A stretch of DNA of 64,000 nt from Caballeronia temeraria (lineage in GTDB: Bacteria > Pseudomonadota > Gammaproteobacteria > Burkholderiales > Burkholderiaceae). Numbering within the stretch: position 1 is the first letter of the stretch; each line of letters begins with the position of its first letter. Below are positions 33,233 through 41,734 of this stretch, one piece after another. The translations under genes and the position numbers were made by a program. Under the pieces are notes generated by a model that saw only the letters and a program-made list of their open reading frames with translations, did not search any database and had not been told where the DNA came from. The DNA lies in contig NZ_FCOI02000010.1 of assembly GCF_001544795.2 (NCBI RefSeq), forward strand, positions 167,150 through 231,149, in the 5' to 3' direction.

Positions 33233-33386
33233 AACTGCGCAGCCGTGCAATTTCGCGGCGCGCAGCGATGCGTGCGCGCGTCTCACGCGCGAGTCGGAAG
33301 GACTTCACATTTCACTCGAAGTATGGTCGCGCGACGCCCACTCGTCGCGCACATGCGCGCCGGTCTTAAAGGGACCGCGCGTATGG

Positions 33387-33460
33387 CGGGCAGTGCGAAG
33401 GGCCATCGGCATAGGCTTTGCTTGGTCCTCTCTGCTGCCTACGTGAGGAGGGGTTGCCCG
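33387..33460 (+). promoter_or_regulatory. Structured 5' leader with competing pairings, candidate RNA switch
   Basis: CGGGCA (33387-33392) pairs with TGCCCG (33455-33460), the six bases just before the start codon. TGGTCCT (33423-33429) pairs with AGGGCCA (33399-33405), yet overlapping TCCTC (33426-33430) also pairs with GAGGA (33445-33449), the ribosome-binding site of the gene that follows. The two pairings exclude each other, as in translational switches. No known riboswitch class is recognised; this is read by eye. Confidence 0.4.
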
Positions 33461-33727
33461 ATGAAGACCTCAACGTTGTTGTCGATGGCCCTCGTTTCGG
33501 TCTCGTGCTACGCCGCGCCGCTGCACACGAGTTCGACCGACGTGTCCACCGCCGCCGTTTCTGCGACGCTCGCCGCGCTGCGTGTGAACGCCGCGCCCGT
33601 CGCGCCGCCCGCGCCCGAAGTTTCGGCGCAGGATCTCGATCATGCGCGCTGGCGCCATGTGCCGCTGCCGAAGTCGCGCACGCCGAGCCACGGCATGGCG
33701 AGCCAGACGATCCAGGTCCAGACGTGA
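33461..33727 (+). CDS. Small secreted protein of unknown function
   Basis: An 88-residue protein with an N-terminal signal peptide, MKTSTLLSMALVSVSCYAAPLHTSS, probably cut after AYA-type residues (CYA-APL). The mature part is short and Ala/Pro-rich, ending RTPSHGMASQTIQVQT, and I recognise no domain. GAGGAGGGG about eight bases before ATG 33461 is a very strong Shine-Dalgarno and fixes the start; the same bases may be masked by the leader structure. Divergence from other frames and good start signals support a real gene. Confidence 0.6.
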   Translation: MKTSTLLSMALVSVSCYAAPLHTSSTDVSTAAVSATLAALRVNAAPVAPPAPEVSAQDLDHARWRHVPLPKSRTPSHGMASQTIQVQT

Positions 33728-33766
33728 CGCGCCTCCTCATTCACTGACTCGACTCTGGAACTCGGA

Positions 33767-34009
33767 ATGACCGACACGCACGCAAAAAACGCATTGAACG
33801 ACGAGCCGATCGACGACGAGATCGCCCAGGTCTTACGTCTCGTGAAGTATCCCGCCAACAAGGACGCGATCGTCGATGCGGCCCGCGCGGCGGGCGTGTC
33901 GAACGACGTCATCACCGTGTTCGATGGCCTGCCCGAGCAGGACTACACGGACGCGAATTCGGTCGAGCAACTGCCGGGCAGCAACGGCGGTCCCGGAATT
34001 TCGATCTGA
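33767..34009 (+). CDS. DUF2795 domain protein
   Basis: An 80-residue acidic soluble protein. Residues about 18-70 form the DUF2795 domain (QVLRLVKYPANKDAIVDAARAAGVSNDVITVFDGLPEQDYTDANSVEQ), a small family common in Burkholderiales and actinobacteria, without known function. It may bind partner proteins or nucleic acid, but nothing in the sequence shows that. It starts 39 bp after the secreted-protein gene and may share its transcript. A 531-bp noncoding gap follows. Confidence 0.85.
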   Translation: MTDTHAKNALNDEPIDDEIAQVLRLVKYPANKDAIVDAARAAGVSNDVITVFDGLPEQDYTDANSVEQLPGSNGGPGISI

Positions 34010-34540
34010 AGCCCAGAACGTCCCCTGGAACGTGACGACAGCGCGCTGCGCACAAGCGCGCAGCAGCGCTTCGCCCGCGTTCGATCAGGTCGTACAAATC
34101 CTCTTTCATCAAAGACTTAACTCGCATACGCGAGGCTTTTCAACACCGCTATCCACAGAAATTGTGGATAACTCGGGCATCGGGTCTATGCGCCTCACCC
34201 GGCCGAAAAAGTGGCGCGATCCGCGCCGCGCGGGGATTTCGTCGCGAAATCAAGAATCTGGATGAGTCGCCAAGCGGTTTTCCACAGGCCTTTCCCCGTG
34301 CGCTGGGGATAAGTTATGCATAGCCCGATGCGCATTGATGCAACGTGAAGCGCCCATGACTTTTCGTTCGGCATCAGGCATTTAGCAGACTTTTCGGCGC
34401 GTTTTCAACAGGGTGCTCCCCAGTTCGTGGGGACAACATGCATACCCGCTGATTCCGGGAATTTATGTCCGGTTTGCTTTGTAATACAAAGTAGCCCGAG
34501 GCATAATCCCGGCACTCGGAATTTGCACACCTTCGCCCTC
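34010..34540. other. 531-bp intergenic region with three inverted pairs of DnaA-like boxes
   Basis: No gene is supported here. Pair 1: CTATCCACA (34149-34157) and TGTGGATAA (34163-34171), the latter a perfect DnaA box on the minus strand. Pair 2: TTTTCCACA (34278-34286) and TGGGGATAA (34304-34312). Pair 3: TTTTCAACA (34402-34410) and TGGGGACAA (34428-34436). Each pair has the two boxes in inverted order, with decay from pair 1 to pair 3. A separate 15-bp palindrome lies at 34477-34491. No dnaA, dnaN, rpmH, parAB or rep gene is near. Confidence 0.6.
34477..34491. promoter_or_regulatory. Perfect palindrome upstream of the DUF2946 gene, candidate metalloregulator operator
   Basis: CTTTGTA-A-TACAAAG is symmetrical about a single central base, 49 bp before the DUF2946 start, in a promoter-like position. 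Fur, Zur and copper regulators use AT-rich dyads, but I cannot match this one to a consensus. It is the best operator candidate for the DUF2946-TonB receptor unit. Confidence 0.4.
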
Positions 34541-34936
34541 ATGCGCAGTCGCTTCCACCAACGAACGGGTTCACTGCTGGCATTGCTCGCGATGCTGCTG
34601 ATCACGTTCGCGCCGGTGGTCTCGCAACTGCTCGCGGCCAACGCGCACGCCGTTCAACTCACCGACGAGCTGACCGCCGAACTCTGCTCGGCGCACGCGT
34701 CCACGGTCGAGCGCTCCGCCGGCCATCATGCGAACGACGGCCTCGCGCATCTCGACGATCAGGCCTGCGGCTACTGTCACTTCTTCGCGCATGCGCCCGC
34801 GATCGCGAACGCACGCGCATCCGCGACGCTCGACGTTCCGGCGCGACGTATCGTCGTCGTGGCGCGGATTCCCGCCGAGCGCCCCGCTCCGCCGTTCAGC
34901 ACCGCGCAATCACGCGCGCCTCCGGTTCTCATCTGA
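34541..34936 (+). CDS. DUF2946 family exported protein with CXXCH motif
   Basis: A 131-residue protein with an N-terminal signal/anchor helix (LLALLAMLLITFAPVVSQLLAANAHA, about 12-37). The DUF2946 core DQACGYCHFFAHAP carries a CXXCH sequence at 76-80, plus C49 and several histidines (GHHANDGLAH). These could bind copper or, less likely, attach heme. DUF2946 genes often neighbour TonB-dependent metal receptors, as here. Start chosen at ATG 34541 ahead of the signal peptide; the frame upstream to 34427 covers DnaA-like boxes and the palindrome and is unlikely to be coding. Confidence 0.72.
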   Translation: MRSRFHQRTGSLLALLAMLLITFAPVVSQLLAANAHAVQLTDELTAELCSAHASTVERSAGHHANDGLAHLDDQACGYCHFFAHAPAIANARASATLDVPARRIVVVARIPAERPAPPFSTAQSRAPPVLI

Positions 34937-35104
34937 TTTCGTCCCTATGGATCGATGCCTTCGCGGCATCGAGCGGCGTCGCTCGTCCGTAGCGTCGCGC
35001 CGCGTTCATTCATCTCGATTTCGAAGAAGAACCATGCTCACTCTTTCAGCAAGTGGCGGCGTCGTGCCGTCCGTACCAAACGACGTTCACGCGAGGACGC
35101 CGGC

Positions 35105-37192
35105 ATGAAGCGACTCGCCCGACAAAGCGCCCTCATGACGGGCATCACCGCGCTATTCGCGACACGCGCATTCGCCCAGGCCGAACCCGCGACGCTTCCC
35201 GCCGTGATCGTGCAGGGACAGGCGCAGCATTCGCTGGCCTCGCAAGACGTCGCGACCCAGAAGCGCACGCTCGACACGACGGTCGGCTCCGTCGGCTTCG
35301 TCGACAGCGCGGACTATCAGAACACCTACGCCTTCACGCTGCGCGATGTCCTCAAGAACGTGCCCGGCGTGTTCGTGCAGAACCGCTACGGTCAGGAGTT
35401 GCGCCTGTCGATTCGCGGCTCGGGGCTCGCCCGCGGCTACCACACGCGCGGCCTGGAGATCTTGCAGGACGGCATTCCGACCAATCTCGCCGATGGCAGC
35501 GGCGACTACTATCAGATCGACCCGCTCGCGCTGCAGTCCGTCGATGTCTACAAGGGCGGCAACGGCCTCGCGTACGGATCGTCGATGATGGGCGGCGCGA
35601 TCGATTTCGTGACGCCCTCCGCCTACACCGCCGATGCGCCCAACATCCTGCGGCTCGAAGGCGGCAGCTTCGGCACGGTGCGGGGCAGCGCGCAGTTCTC
35701 GCGCGTGATGGGCCCGCTCGATTTCATCGGCACGTTCTCGGTGAATCACGCGGACGGCTATCGCGATCACGAGCGCGGCCAGTACGAGCAGTTCAACGCG
35801 AATATCGGCTATCGCTTTTCGCCGGATGTCGAGACGCGCTTCTATCTCGGCGCGTATGTCGTCGATCAGCAACTGCCCGGCACGCTCACGCTCTCCGACG
35901 CGCTCAACAATCCGACCAAGGCATCCGCGAGCGCGATCGCGGGCGATCAGGCGCGCGATACGCGCACGGAGCGCATCGCCAACAAGACGACCGTCAAGCT
36001 CGATGTCGGCCAGTTGGACGTCGTTACGTGGGCGATCCACAAGAGCCTTTATCACCCGATCTTCCAGGTCATCGATCAGGACGGCTGGACCTACGGCTTC
36101 GCGCCCCGCTATACCGCGACGTTCAACGTAAGCGGCATGCGAAACGACTTGATCGCGGGCGCGCGTTTCTTCGGCGGCACCACGCAGGCGCGGCAGTATG
36201 TGAACGTATCGGGCAACGAAGGCGCGCAAACGCTCGACTCGACGCAAAGCGCCTACAACTACGAGGCGTACGTCGAAGACCGTCTGTTCTTCCTGCCGAC
36301 GGTCGCGCTGATGGCGGGCTTCAAGGCGTTGCGCGATGTGCGCAAGTATGTGGATCACGGCGGGCTCGCGGCCGATCCGAACTACAAGTCGGCGAGCGAG
36401 ACCTTCAGCGGCGTGAATCCGAAGCTCGGCCTGATGTGGCAGCCGAATCGCGAGATGCAGGCGTTTATCGACATCACGCGAAGCCAGGACGTGCCCGATT
36501 TCACCGATCTCACGCAGACCTTCGCGAGCACGACGCGCTTCACGCCGCTCACGTCGCAGCATGCGTGGACGCTCGAACTCGGCACGCGCGGCACGCGCGA
36601 TCGCGTGAGCTGGGACGTGACCGCGTATCGATCGCTGGTGCGCGATCAGTTGCTTCAGTACACGACGAATCCGGACATACCTGCATCGACGTTCAATGCG
36701 AACAAGACGGTGCTGCAAGGCGTCGAGGCGGGCGTGTCGGTCGATGTCTGGCGCGATGTCACGCACGCCGGCGCGGGCGACAAGATCACGCTATCGGGCT
36801 TGTGGAATCTGAGCGACTTCCGCTTCAAGGACGATCCGCAGTACGGCAACAACCGCATCGCGGGCGTGCCGGTGAACGTGCTGCGCGCGGTGCTCGGCTA
36901 CTCGCGGCCGAACGGCTTTCACGTGTCCGCATCGGTTGACTGGGTGCCGGCGGGCGCATGGGCCGACGACGCCAACACGTTGCGCGTGCCTGGCTATACG
37001 CTGCTCGGCGTGCAGGCGGGAATGGATTTTCGCAACGGCCTCTCGGTCTTTCTCGATGCGCGCAATCTGACCAACAAGCGCTATGTGAGCGACATCAGCA
37101 CGATTGCGGATGCGCGCACGGCGGCGTCGACCGCGATCTTCTATCCGGGCGAAGGCCGCAGCATCTTCGCGGGCATGCGCTACGCGTTCTAA
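35105..37192 (+). CDS. TonB-dependent outer-membrane receptor
   Basis: A 695-residue receptor. The signal peptide MKRLARQSALMTGITALFATRAFA is cut before QAEPATLP, a TonB-box-like VIVQGQAQ follows, and the plug domain (about 40-165) includes LRDVLKNVPGVFVQNRYG and IRGSGLARGYHTRGLEI. The 22-strand barrel ends in the classical aromatic F (GMRYAF). It lacks the N-terminal signalling domain of FecA-type transducers. Substrate is unknown; the DUF2946 neighbour suggests copper or another metal complex. ATG 35105 is fixed by the signal peptide. A hairpin (34953-34971) lies between the two genes. Confidence 0.88.
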   Translation: MKRLARQSALMTGITALFATRAFAQAEPATLPAVIVQGQAQHSLASQDVATQKRTLDTTVGSVGFVDSADYQNTYAFTLRDVLKNVPGVFVQNRYGQELRLSIRGSGLARGYHTRGLEILQDGIPTNLADGSGDYYQIDPLALQSVDVYKGGNGLAYGSSMMGGAIDFVTPSAYTADAPNILRLEGGSFGTVRGSAQFSRVMGPLDFIGTFSVNHADGYRDHERGQYEQFNANIGYRFSPDVETRFYLGAYVVDQQLPGTLTLSDALNNPTKASASAIAGDQARDTRTERIANKTTVKLDVGQLDVVTWAIHKSLYHPIFQVIDQDGWTYGFAPRYTATFNVSGMRNDLIAGARFFGGTTQARQYVNVSGNEGAQTLDSTQSAYNYEAYVEDRLFFLPTVALMAGFKALRDVRKYVDHGGLAADPNYKSASETFSGVNPKLGLMWQPNREMQAFIDITRSQDVPDFTDLTQTFASTTRFTPLTSQHAWTLELGTRGTRDRVSWDVTAYRSLVRDQLLQYTTNPDIPASTFNANKTVLQGVEAGVSVDVWRDVTHAGAGDKITLSGLWNLSDFRFKDDPQYGNNRIAGVPVNVLRAVLGYSRPNGFHVSASVDWVPAGAWADDANTLRVPGYTLLGVQAGMDFRNGLSVFLDARNLTNKRYVSDISTIADARTAASTAIFYPGEGRSIFAGMRYAF

Positions 37193-37205
37193 GCGCGCGG
37201 CGGTC

Positions 37206-39578
37206 TCAACTGCCGCGATACTGCGCAGCGCTGGCGGCCGCCGGCGCCGCCGGCTTCTTCGCGTTCTTGTCCTTCGCGGAGCCGGTCGCCGCCGCATCCG
37301 ACGACATATACGCCGGCGCCGCCTTCGCCTTCTGCTTCTGTCCGGCAGGCGGCGCGGTCGGCGCCTTGCCGATATCGGCGAGCATCTGCTGACACGGCAG
37401 CGGCTTGTTATTGCTCGGCGCGATGAGCGGAATCAGCGCCGCGAAGGGATTGATGAGACCGAGACCCACGGCCGCCGCGCCACGCAGCGCAAGCACCGGA
37501 CTCACGCCGATGTGCGGGTCCTTGAACGTGCCCTTCACGTACAGCGGCGAGCGCAGCGAGAAAATGCGCAGACCCTTCGTGTGCGGATGGATGCCCAGAT
37601 CCATGTCCTCCGTCTTCAGATTGATGGTGCCATCGACGTTGATGACGGCGTCGTCGGTGTCGAGCGCGAAGACGCGCGAATCGAGCACGCCATCGGTCAC
37701 GACGAAATCGGCCGCCGCGCAGTTGATGTTCACGTCGCGCTTGCCGAAGAGCTTCTCGTACACGACGTTCGCCACGTTCAGCCCCGCCGCTTCCATGTAC
37801 AGACGGCTCACGGTGCCTTCCGTGATGAGCGCCTTCACCTCGCCGTTCGATGTTGCCGCGAGCGCCGCCGGCGAATTGCCGGTCGCGGAGAGCGCGGCGT
37901 CACCGTTGACCTCGCCGAGCGCGGATTGCATCGTCTTCACGGTCGGGAAAAGCTGCTTCAGCTTCAGATGCCGCGCCTGCGCCGATACGCGGCCCTTGAG
38001 CGGCGCGGCGCTGCCATCGAGATGGATGTTCGATGCCAGCGAGCCGCCCGCCACGCCGAACTTCAGCGGCTCGAACGACAGCACGCCATCGGTCATGATC
38101 ACGTGCGTGTACAGATCGGTGATCGGCAGATCCGGATCCTTGATGATGCGCTGGCCGGTGAACTTCACATCGGCGTCGATGGCTTTCCAGCGATCGGTCT
38201 TGAACTCTTCCGTCGGCAGCGCCTTCGACGACGGCTGCTTCTGCGCATCGCCACGCTTCGCCTTGCTCGCGTTCGAGTCCGCGCCGATGATCGGCGCGAG
38301 ATCCTTGAACTGCAGCAGATGCGACACGAGTTCGCCTTGCAGGAGCGGACGCGGCTTCTTGCCCGCATAGACGAGCGAGCCGTTGATGTCGCTGCCGCCC
38401 ACGCGCCCGGTGAAGTTCTCGTAATGGAACACGTTGCCGTCCGCGCGGAACTGGCCAGTGAGCCGCCCTTCGGTCGCGAACGGCGGCGTCTCGGGCAAGG
38501 TCACGCCCGTGAACGGATAGAGGTGCGCCATGCTGACGGCCTGAATCCACAGGCGCAGATCGAGCGCGGCGAGATGCGCCGGATCGGTCACGGTGCCGAC
38601 GAACGCGATATGCGTATCGCCAAGACGCACGTCGGCCTGCACGGGGAACGGGCGCTTCGCATCCTGCACGGCGAGCACGCCGCCGAGCTTCCCGTCGCCC
38701 GACACCTTGCCGCCGTTGTACGTGCCCTTCACGGTCCAGCCGAATGCGTAAGGCGGAACTGGCGGTTTCGGGCCTTCCTTGGTCGTGATGCTGGTATTCG
38801 CCGACGTGCTCGCCGGATTCGGCGCCGATGCATTCGCCGCGGCCGCCGCCGAGGCAGCCGAAGCCGCCGACGCTTCGGACGCCGCGGCCGCATCGGCTTG
38901 CTTGTTGAGCTTCGCCGCGCCGCTCTTGCCGACCATCTCCGCCGACGATTTCGCCGATGCCGCTTCCTGCTGCTTCATCACATCGCCGATCGGCACAGGC
39001 TGCCCGAGCGTATCGATGACGACCTGCATGTCGGCCTTCGTCACTTCGTCGTGGACACCGACGGTGCCTCTCGCGAGCGAGATGTCGCCGAGCTTCAGAT
39101 TCCACGTCGACGGCTCGGTCGACTGCTTGAACTTGAACGTCCAGTTGTTGCGATTGTCCTTGAGCCGCTCGATATCGATCGATGGATTCACGAGATTGAT
39201 CGTCGGAATCACGATGTCGTGCGCGAGCAGCGGCAGCACGGCCACCTGAAAGTCGATTTCGTCGAGCGTGGCGAAGTGTTGCTGGCGCGCCCAGTCCGGA
39301 TTGGCGATGGTGATCTTTTCAGCGGAGAAGCGCGGCCACGGCACCCAGCGCTTCCAGCCCGTCTCGTTCGGCGGACGATGCCAGCCGACCTTCAGGTCGC
39401 CCGTGATTTCGAAACGTCGGCCGATCGCTTCCGATACCTTGTCATCGACCCACGGCCGCAGGCGGTTCCAGTCGAAGGTCAGGAAAATCACGACCAAAAT
39501 TGCAATCAGAACCGCCAGAACGGCAAAAAACCATGCGACGATCCTTCCGATTTTTCCGGTCGAGCGGGCCTGCACCAT
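37206..39578 (-). CDS. AsmA-family protein
   Basis: A 790-residue inner-membrane-anchored protein with one N-terminal transmembrane helix (IVAWFFAVLAVLIAILVVIFLTF, about 12-34) and a large periplasmic body with the AsmA pattern (ITGDLKVGWHRPPNETGW...VPWPRFSAEKITIANPDW). An Ala-rich insert (about 237-275) and a C-terminal part with LKTEDMDLGIHPHTKGLRIFSLRSPLYVKGTFKDP follow. AsmA-like proteins are thought to move phospholipids between membranes. ATG 39578 is placed just before the transmembrane helix; the longer frame to 39926 runs into the divergent fetA gene. Confidence 0.87.
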   Translation of the reverse strand: MVQARSTGKIGRIVAWFFAVLAVLIAILVVIFLTFDWNRLRPWVDDKVSEAIGRRFEITGDLKVGWHRPPNETGWKRWVPWPRFSAEKITIANPDWARQQHFATLDEIDFQVAVLPLLAHDIVIPTINLVNPSIDIERLKDNRNNWTFKFKQSTEPSTWNLKLGDISLARGTVGVHDEVTKADMQVVIDTLGQPVPIGDVMKQQEAASAKSSAEMVGKSGAAKLNKQADAAAASEASAASAASAAAAANASAPNPASTSANTSITTKEGPKPPVPPYAFGWTVKGTYNGGKVSGDGKLGGVLAVQDAKRPFPVQADVRLGDTHIAFVGTVTDPAHLAALDLRLWIQAVSMAHLYPFTGVTLPETPPFATEGRLTGQFRADGNVFHYENFTGRVGGSDINGSLVYAGKKPRPLLQGELVSHLLQFKDLAPIIGADSNASKAKRGDAQKQPSSKALPTEEFKTDRWKAIDADVKFTGQRIIKDPDLPITDLYTHVIMTDGVLSFEPLKFGVAGGSLASNIHLDGSAAPLKGRVSAQARHLKLKQLFPTVKTMQSALGEVNGDAALSATGNSPAALAATSNGEVKALITEGTVSRLYMEAAGLNVANVVYEKLFGKRDVNINCAAADFVVTDGVLDSRVFALDTDDAVINVDGTINLKTEDMDLGIHPHTKGLRIFSLRSPLYVKGTFKDPHIGVSPVLALRGAAAVGLGLINPFAALIPLIAPSNNKPLPCQQMLADIGKAPTAPPAGQKQKAKAAPAYMSSDAAATGSAKDKNAKKPAAPAAASAAQYRGS

Positions 39579-39702
39579 GACGAATCCATCCGTTTTTCTG
39601 ATTATGATTGCGGCAGCACATCGTGTGCCCGCGCGCTCGGGCGTCCGCTGAGCGCCGAATGTCCGTAAGATGCTAATCCAAAGAACGACGCCCATACCCA
39701 CG

Positions 39703-40392
39703 ATGCAGGACGTGACATCAACCGAACTCGTCGCGGCGCACGGCGTCGTGCGTCGCGACGCCGTGCGCGGCACAGAGCTGCTGCATCCGACGAATTTCGC
39801 CCTCGACACAGGCCAGCGCGCGGCGATCACCGGGCCGTCCGGCTCGGGCAAGAGCGTCTTCTTGCGCACGCTCGCGCTGCTCGACGCGTGCGACGAAGGC
39901 CACGTCACGTGGCGCGGCGAGCGCATCGCGCGTGCGCGGGTTCCGGCCTATCGGCGGCGTGTCGCGTATATCGCGCAGCGGCCCGCGATGCTCGATGGCA
40001 CCGTCGAGGACAATCTGCGCTATCCGTTTTCGCTCAAGACCTATCACGATGCACATTTCGATCGCAATACCGCAATGCGGCTCGCGCAGGCGGCCGGTCG
40101 CGGCGCGGACTTCCTCGACAAGCTCGCGAGCGAACTGTCCGGCGGCGAAGCGCAGATCGCGGCGCTCGTGCGCGTGCTACAACTTTCGCCCGATGTGCTG
40201 CTGCTCGACGAACCGACCGCATCGCTCGATCCGGCATCGGCACGTTCGATCGAAGCGCTCGTTTCCGCATGGTTCGACGCCGACCCGGAACACGCGTGCA
40301 TCTGGGTATCGCACGATCCGGAGCAGGCGAAGCGCGTCGCCACGCGTCATCTGACGATGAATGCGGGCGTGCTCGGAGGCGACACGCGATGA
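39703..40392 (+). CDS. fetA: ABC transporter ATP-binding protein, FetA-like
   Basis: A 229-residue ABC ATPase. Walker A GPSGSGKSVFLRTLALLD is at about 40-57, the signature ELSGGEAQIAALVRVLQL at about 140-157, Walker B DVLLLDEPTASLDP, and the H-loop VSHDPEQ. Together with the membrane gene that overlaps it by four bases, it matches E. coli FetAB (YbbLM), an iron exporter linked to oxidative-stress resistance. I start it at ATG 39703 (MQDVTSTEL); ATG 39670 is an alternative. Divergent from the AsmA gene. Confidence 0.82.
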   Translation: MQDVTSTELVAAHGVVRRDAVRGTELLHPTNFALDTGQRAAITGPSGSGKSVFLRTLALLDACDEGHVTWRGERIARARVPAYRRRVAYIAQRPAMLDGTVEDNLRYPFSLKTYHDAHFDRNTAMRLAQAAGRGADFLDKLASELSGGEAQIAALVRVLQLSPDVLLLDEPTASLDPASARSIEALVSAWFDADPEHACIWVSHDPEQAKRVATRHLTMNAGVLGGDTR

Positions 40393-41204
40393 ACGGCTAT
40401 CAGAACCTCAGTCTCTTCGATATCGGTCTCGCGGCGGCGCTGATCGTCATTAATGGCGCGCTGTCGGTCGCGCTGGATCTGCGGCTCGAACGCAAACTGC
40501 TCATCGCCGCGATCCGGACCATCGTGCAACTGCTGCTGATCGGCTACGTGCTCGGCTGGGTCTTCGCGTTCAATCGCTGGTATGTCGTGCTGCCGTTGAT
40601 GGCGCTGATGACGGTCATCGCCGGTTTTGCCGCGTCGGATCGCGGGCGGCGCACCTACGCGGGACAGCGCGCGGACAGCATCGTGTCGATCTGGGGCAGT
40701 TCGTGGCTGATCGGCGCGTTTGGGCTCTTCGTCGTGATCCGGATTCATCCGTGGTACGAACCGCAATACGCAATTCCGATTCTCGGCATGATCCTCGGCA
40801 ACTGTCTGACGGGCGTGTCGCTCGGCATCGAACGCATGACGGAAGAACTGACTTCGGGACGCGGGGCCGTGGAGATGTCGCTCGCGCTCGGCGCTTCGCG
40901 CTGGGAAGCGGCGCAGGGGCCCGCGCGCCAGGCCGTGCGCGCGGGCATGATTCCGACGCTGAATCAGATGGCCGTGGTCGGCCTGGTCAGCCTGCCCGGC
41001 ATGATGACGGGTCAGGTGCTCGCCGGGCAGTCGCCGTTGCAGGCGGTGCGCTACCAGATCGTCATCATGTTTCTGATCGCCGCGGGGTCGGGACTCGGCG
41101 TGGTCGGCGCTGTCGTGCTGACGTACCGGCGGCTCTTTTCGAGCGACCATCGCTTCATGGCGTCGAAGCTCGTCGAACGAAAGCCCCGCAAGCGCGCCGC
41201 GTAG
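40389..41204 (+). CDS. fetB: ABC transporter permease, FetB-like (UPF0014)
   Basis: A 271-residue protein of the UPF0014/FetB family with about six to seven membrane helices. LLIAAIRTIVQLLLIGYVLG, YAIPILGMILGNCLTGVSLGIERM and SLALGASRWEAAQGPARQAVRAGMIPTLNQMAVVGLVSLPGMMTGQVLAGQSP are highly conserved family blocks, the last being the coupling-helix region. The ATG overlaps the fetA TGA (ATGA), confirming a two-gene operon. Probably exports iron. The gene ends one base before the convergent VOC gene. Confidence 0.9.
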   Translation: MNGYQNLSLFDIGLAAALIVINGALSVALDLRLERKLLIAAIRTIVQLLLIGYVLGWVFAFNRWYVVLPLMALMTVIAGFAASDRGRRTYAGQRADSIVSIWGSSWLIGAFGLFVVIRIHPWYEPQYAIPILGMILGNCLTGVSLGIERMTEELTSGRGAVEMSLALGASRWEAAQGPARQAVRAGMIPTLNQMAVVGLVSLPGMMTGQVLAGQSPLQAVRYQIVIMFLIAAGSGLGVVGAVVLTYRRLFSSDHRFMASKLVERKPRKRAA

Positions 41205-41205
41205 C

Positions 41206-41682
41206 CTACTCGCCGTTGTACGCCCGCTCCAGCGCCGGGAGATCGAGCTTGATCATCTCGCGCATCGCTTTCATGGTGCGATCGGCTTTGGCCTTGTCCG
41301 GGTCCTGCAACATCCCGAGCAGACGCGTCGGCGCGATCTGCCACGTCACGCCGAAGCGGTCGGCGAGCCAGCCGCACGCCATCGACTGGCCGCCTTCCAG
41401 CAGCTTGTCCCAGTAATGGTCGATTTCCTCCTGCGTTTCGCATTTGATGAACATCGAAACGGCCGGCGAGAACTTGAATTCCGGATTGCCGTTCAGCGCC
41501 AGGAAATCCTCGCCTTCGAGCTCGAACATCACCGCGATGACGCTGCCGATCGGGCTCGGCCCCGACTCGGTGCTGCGCATGATGTCTTTGATGCGCGCGT
41601 TCCTGAATGTCTCGACATAAAAATTTGCGGCCTCTTCGGCCTTGCCGCCTTCGAACCACAGACAGGGCGAAATCTTGTGCAT
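41206..41682 (-). CDS. VOC superfamily protein (PhnB/3-demethylubiquinone-like)
   Basis: A 158-residue vicinal-oxygen-chelate fold protein: PCLWFEGGKAEEAANFYVETFRNARI at the N-terminus, FSPAVSMFIKCETQEEIDHYWDKLLEGG and CGWLADRFGVTWQIAPTRLLGML further on, as in the PhnB-like/DUF1428-type group called 3-demethylubiquinone-9 3-methyltransferase-like domain. Enzymatic activity is unknown. GGAG lies eight bases before ATG 41682. It is the second of two VOC genes in tandem, 52 bp downstream of the other. Confidence 0.85.
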   Translation of the reverse strand: MHKISPCLWFEGGKAEEAANFYVETFRNARIKDIMRSTESGPSPIGSVIAVMFELEGEDFLALNGNPEFKFSPAVSMFIKCETQEEIDHYWDKLLEGGQSMACGWLADRFGVTWQIAPTRLLGMLQDPDKAKADRTMKAMREMIKLDLPALERAYNGE

Positions 41683-41734
41683 GTGCGGATCTCCGTTCGT
41701 GGATGCGTGCCTCGTTTCGCGCGTCAAGTCGCGA

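Noticed and set aside
34010..34540. Chromosomal replication origin
   Set aside because: DnaA-like boxes are present, but none of the usual origin genes is nearby and I could not test GC skew; kept only as a box cluster.
37104..39668. 854-codon open frame opposite the AsmA gene
   Set aside because: Arg/His-rich shadow; the opposite strand has a membrane-anchored AsmA protein with clear family text.
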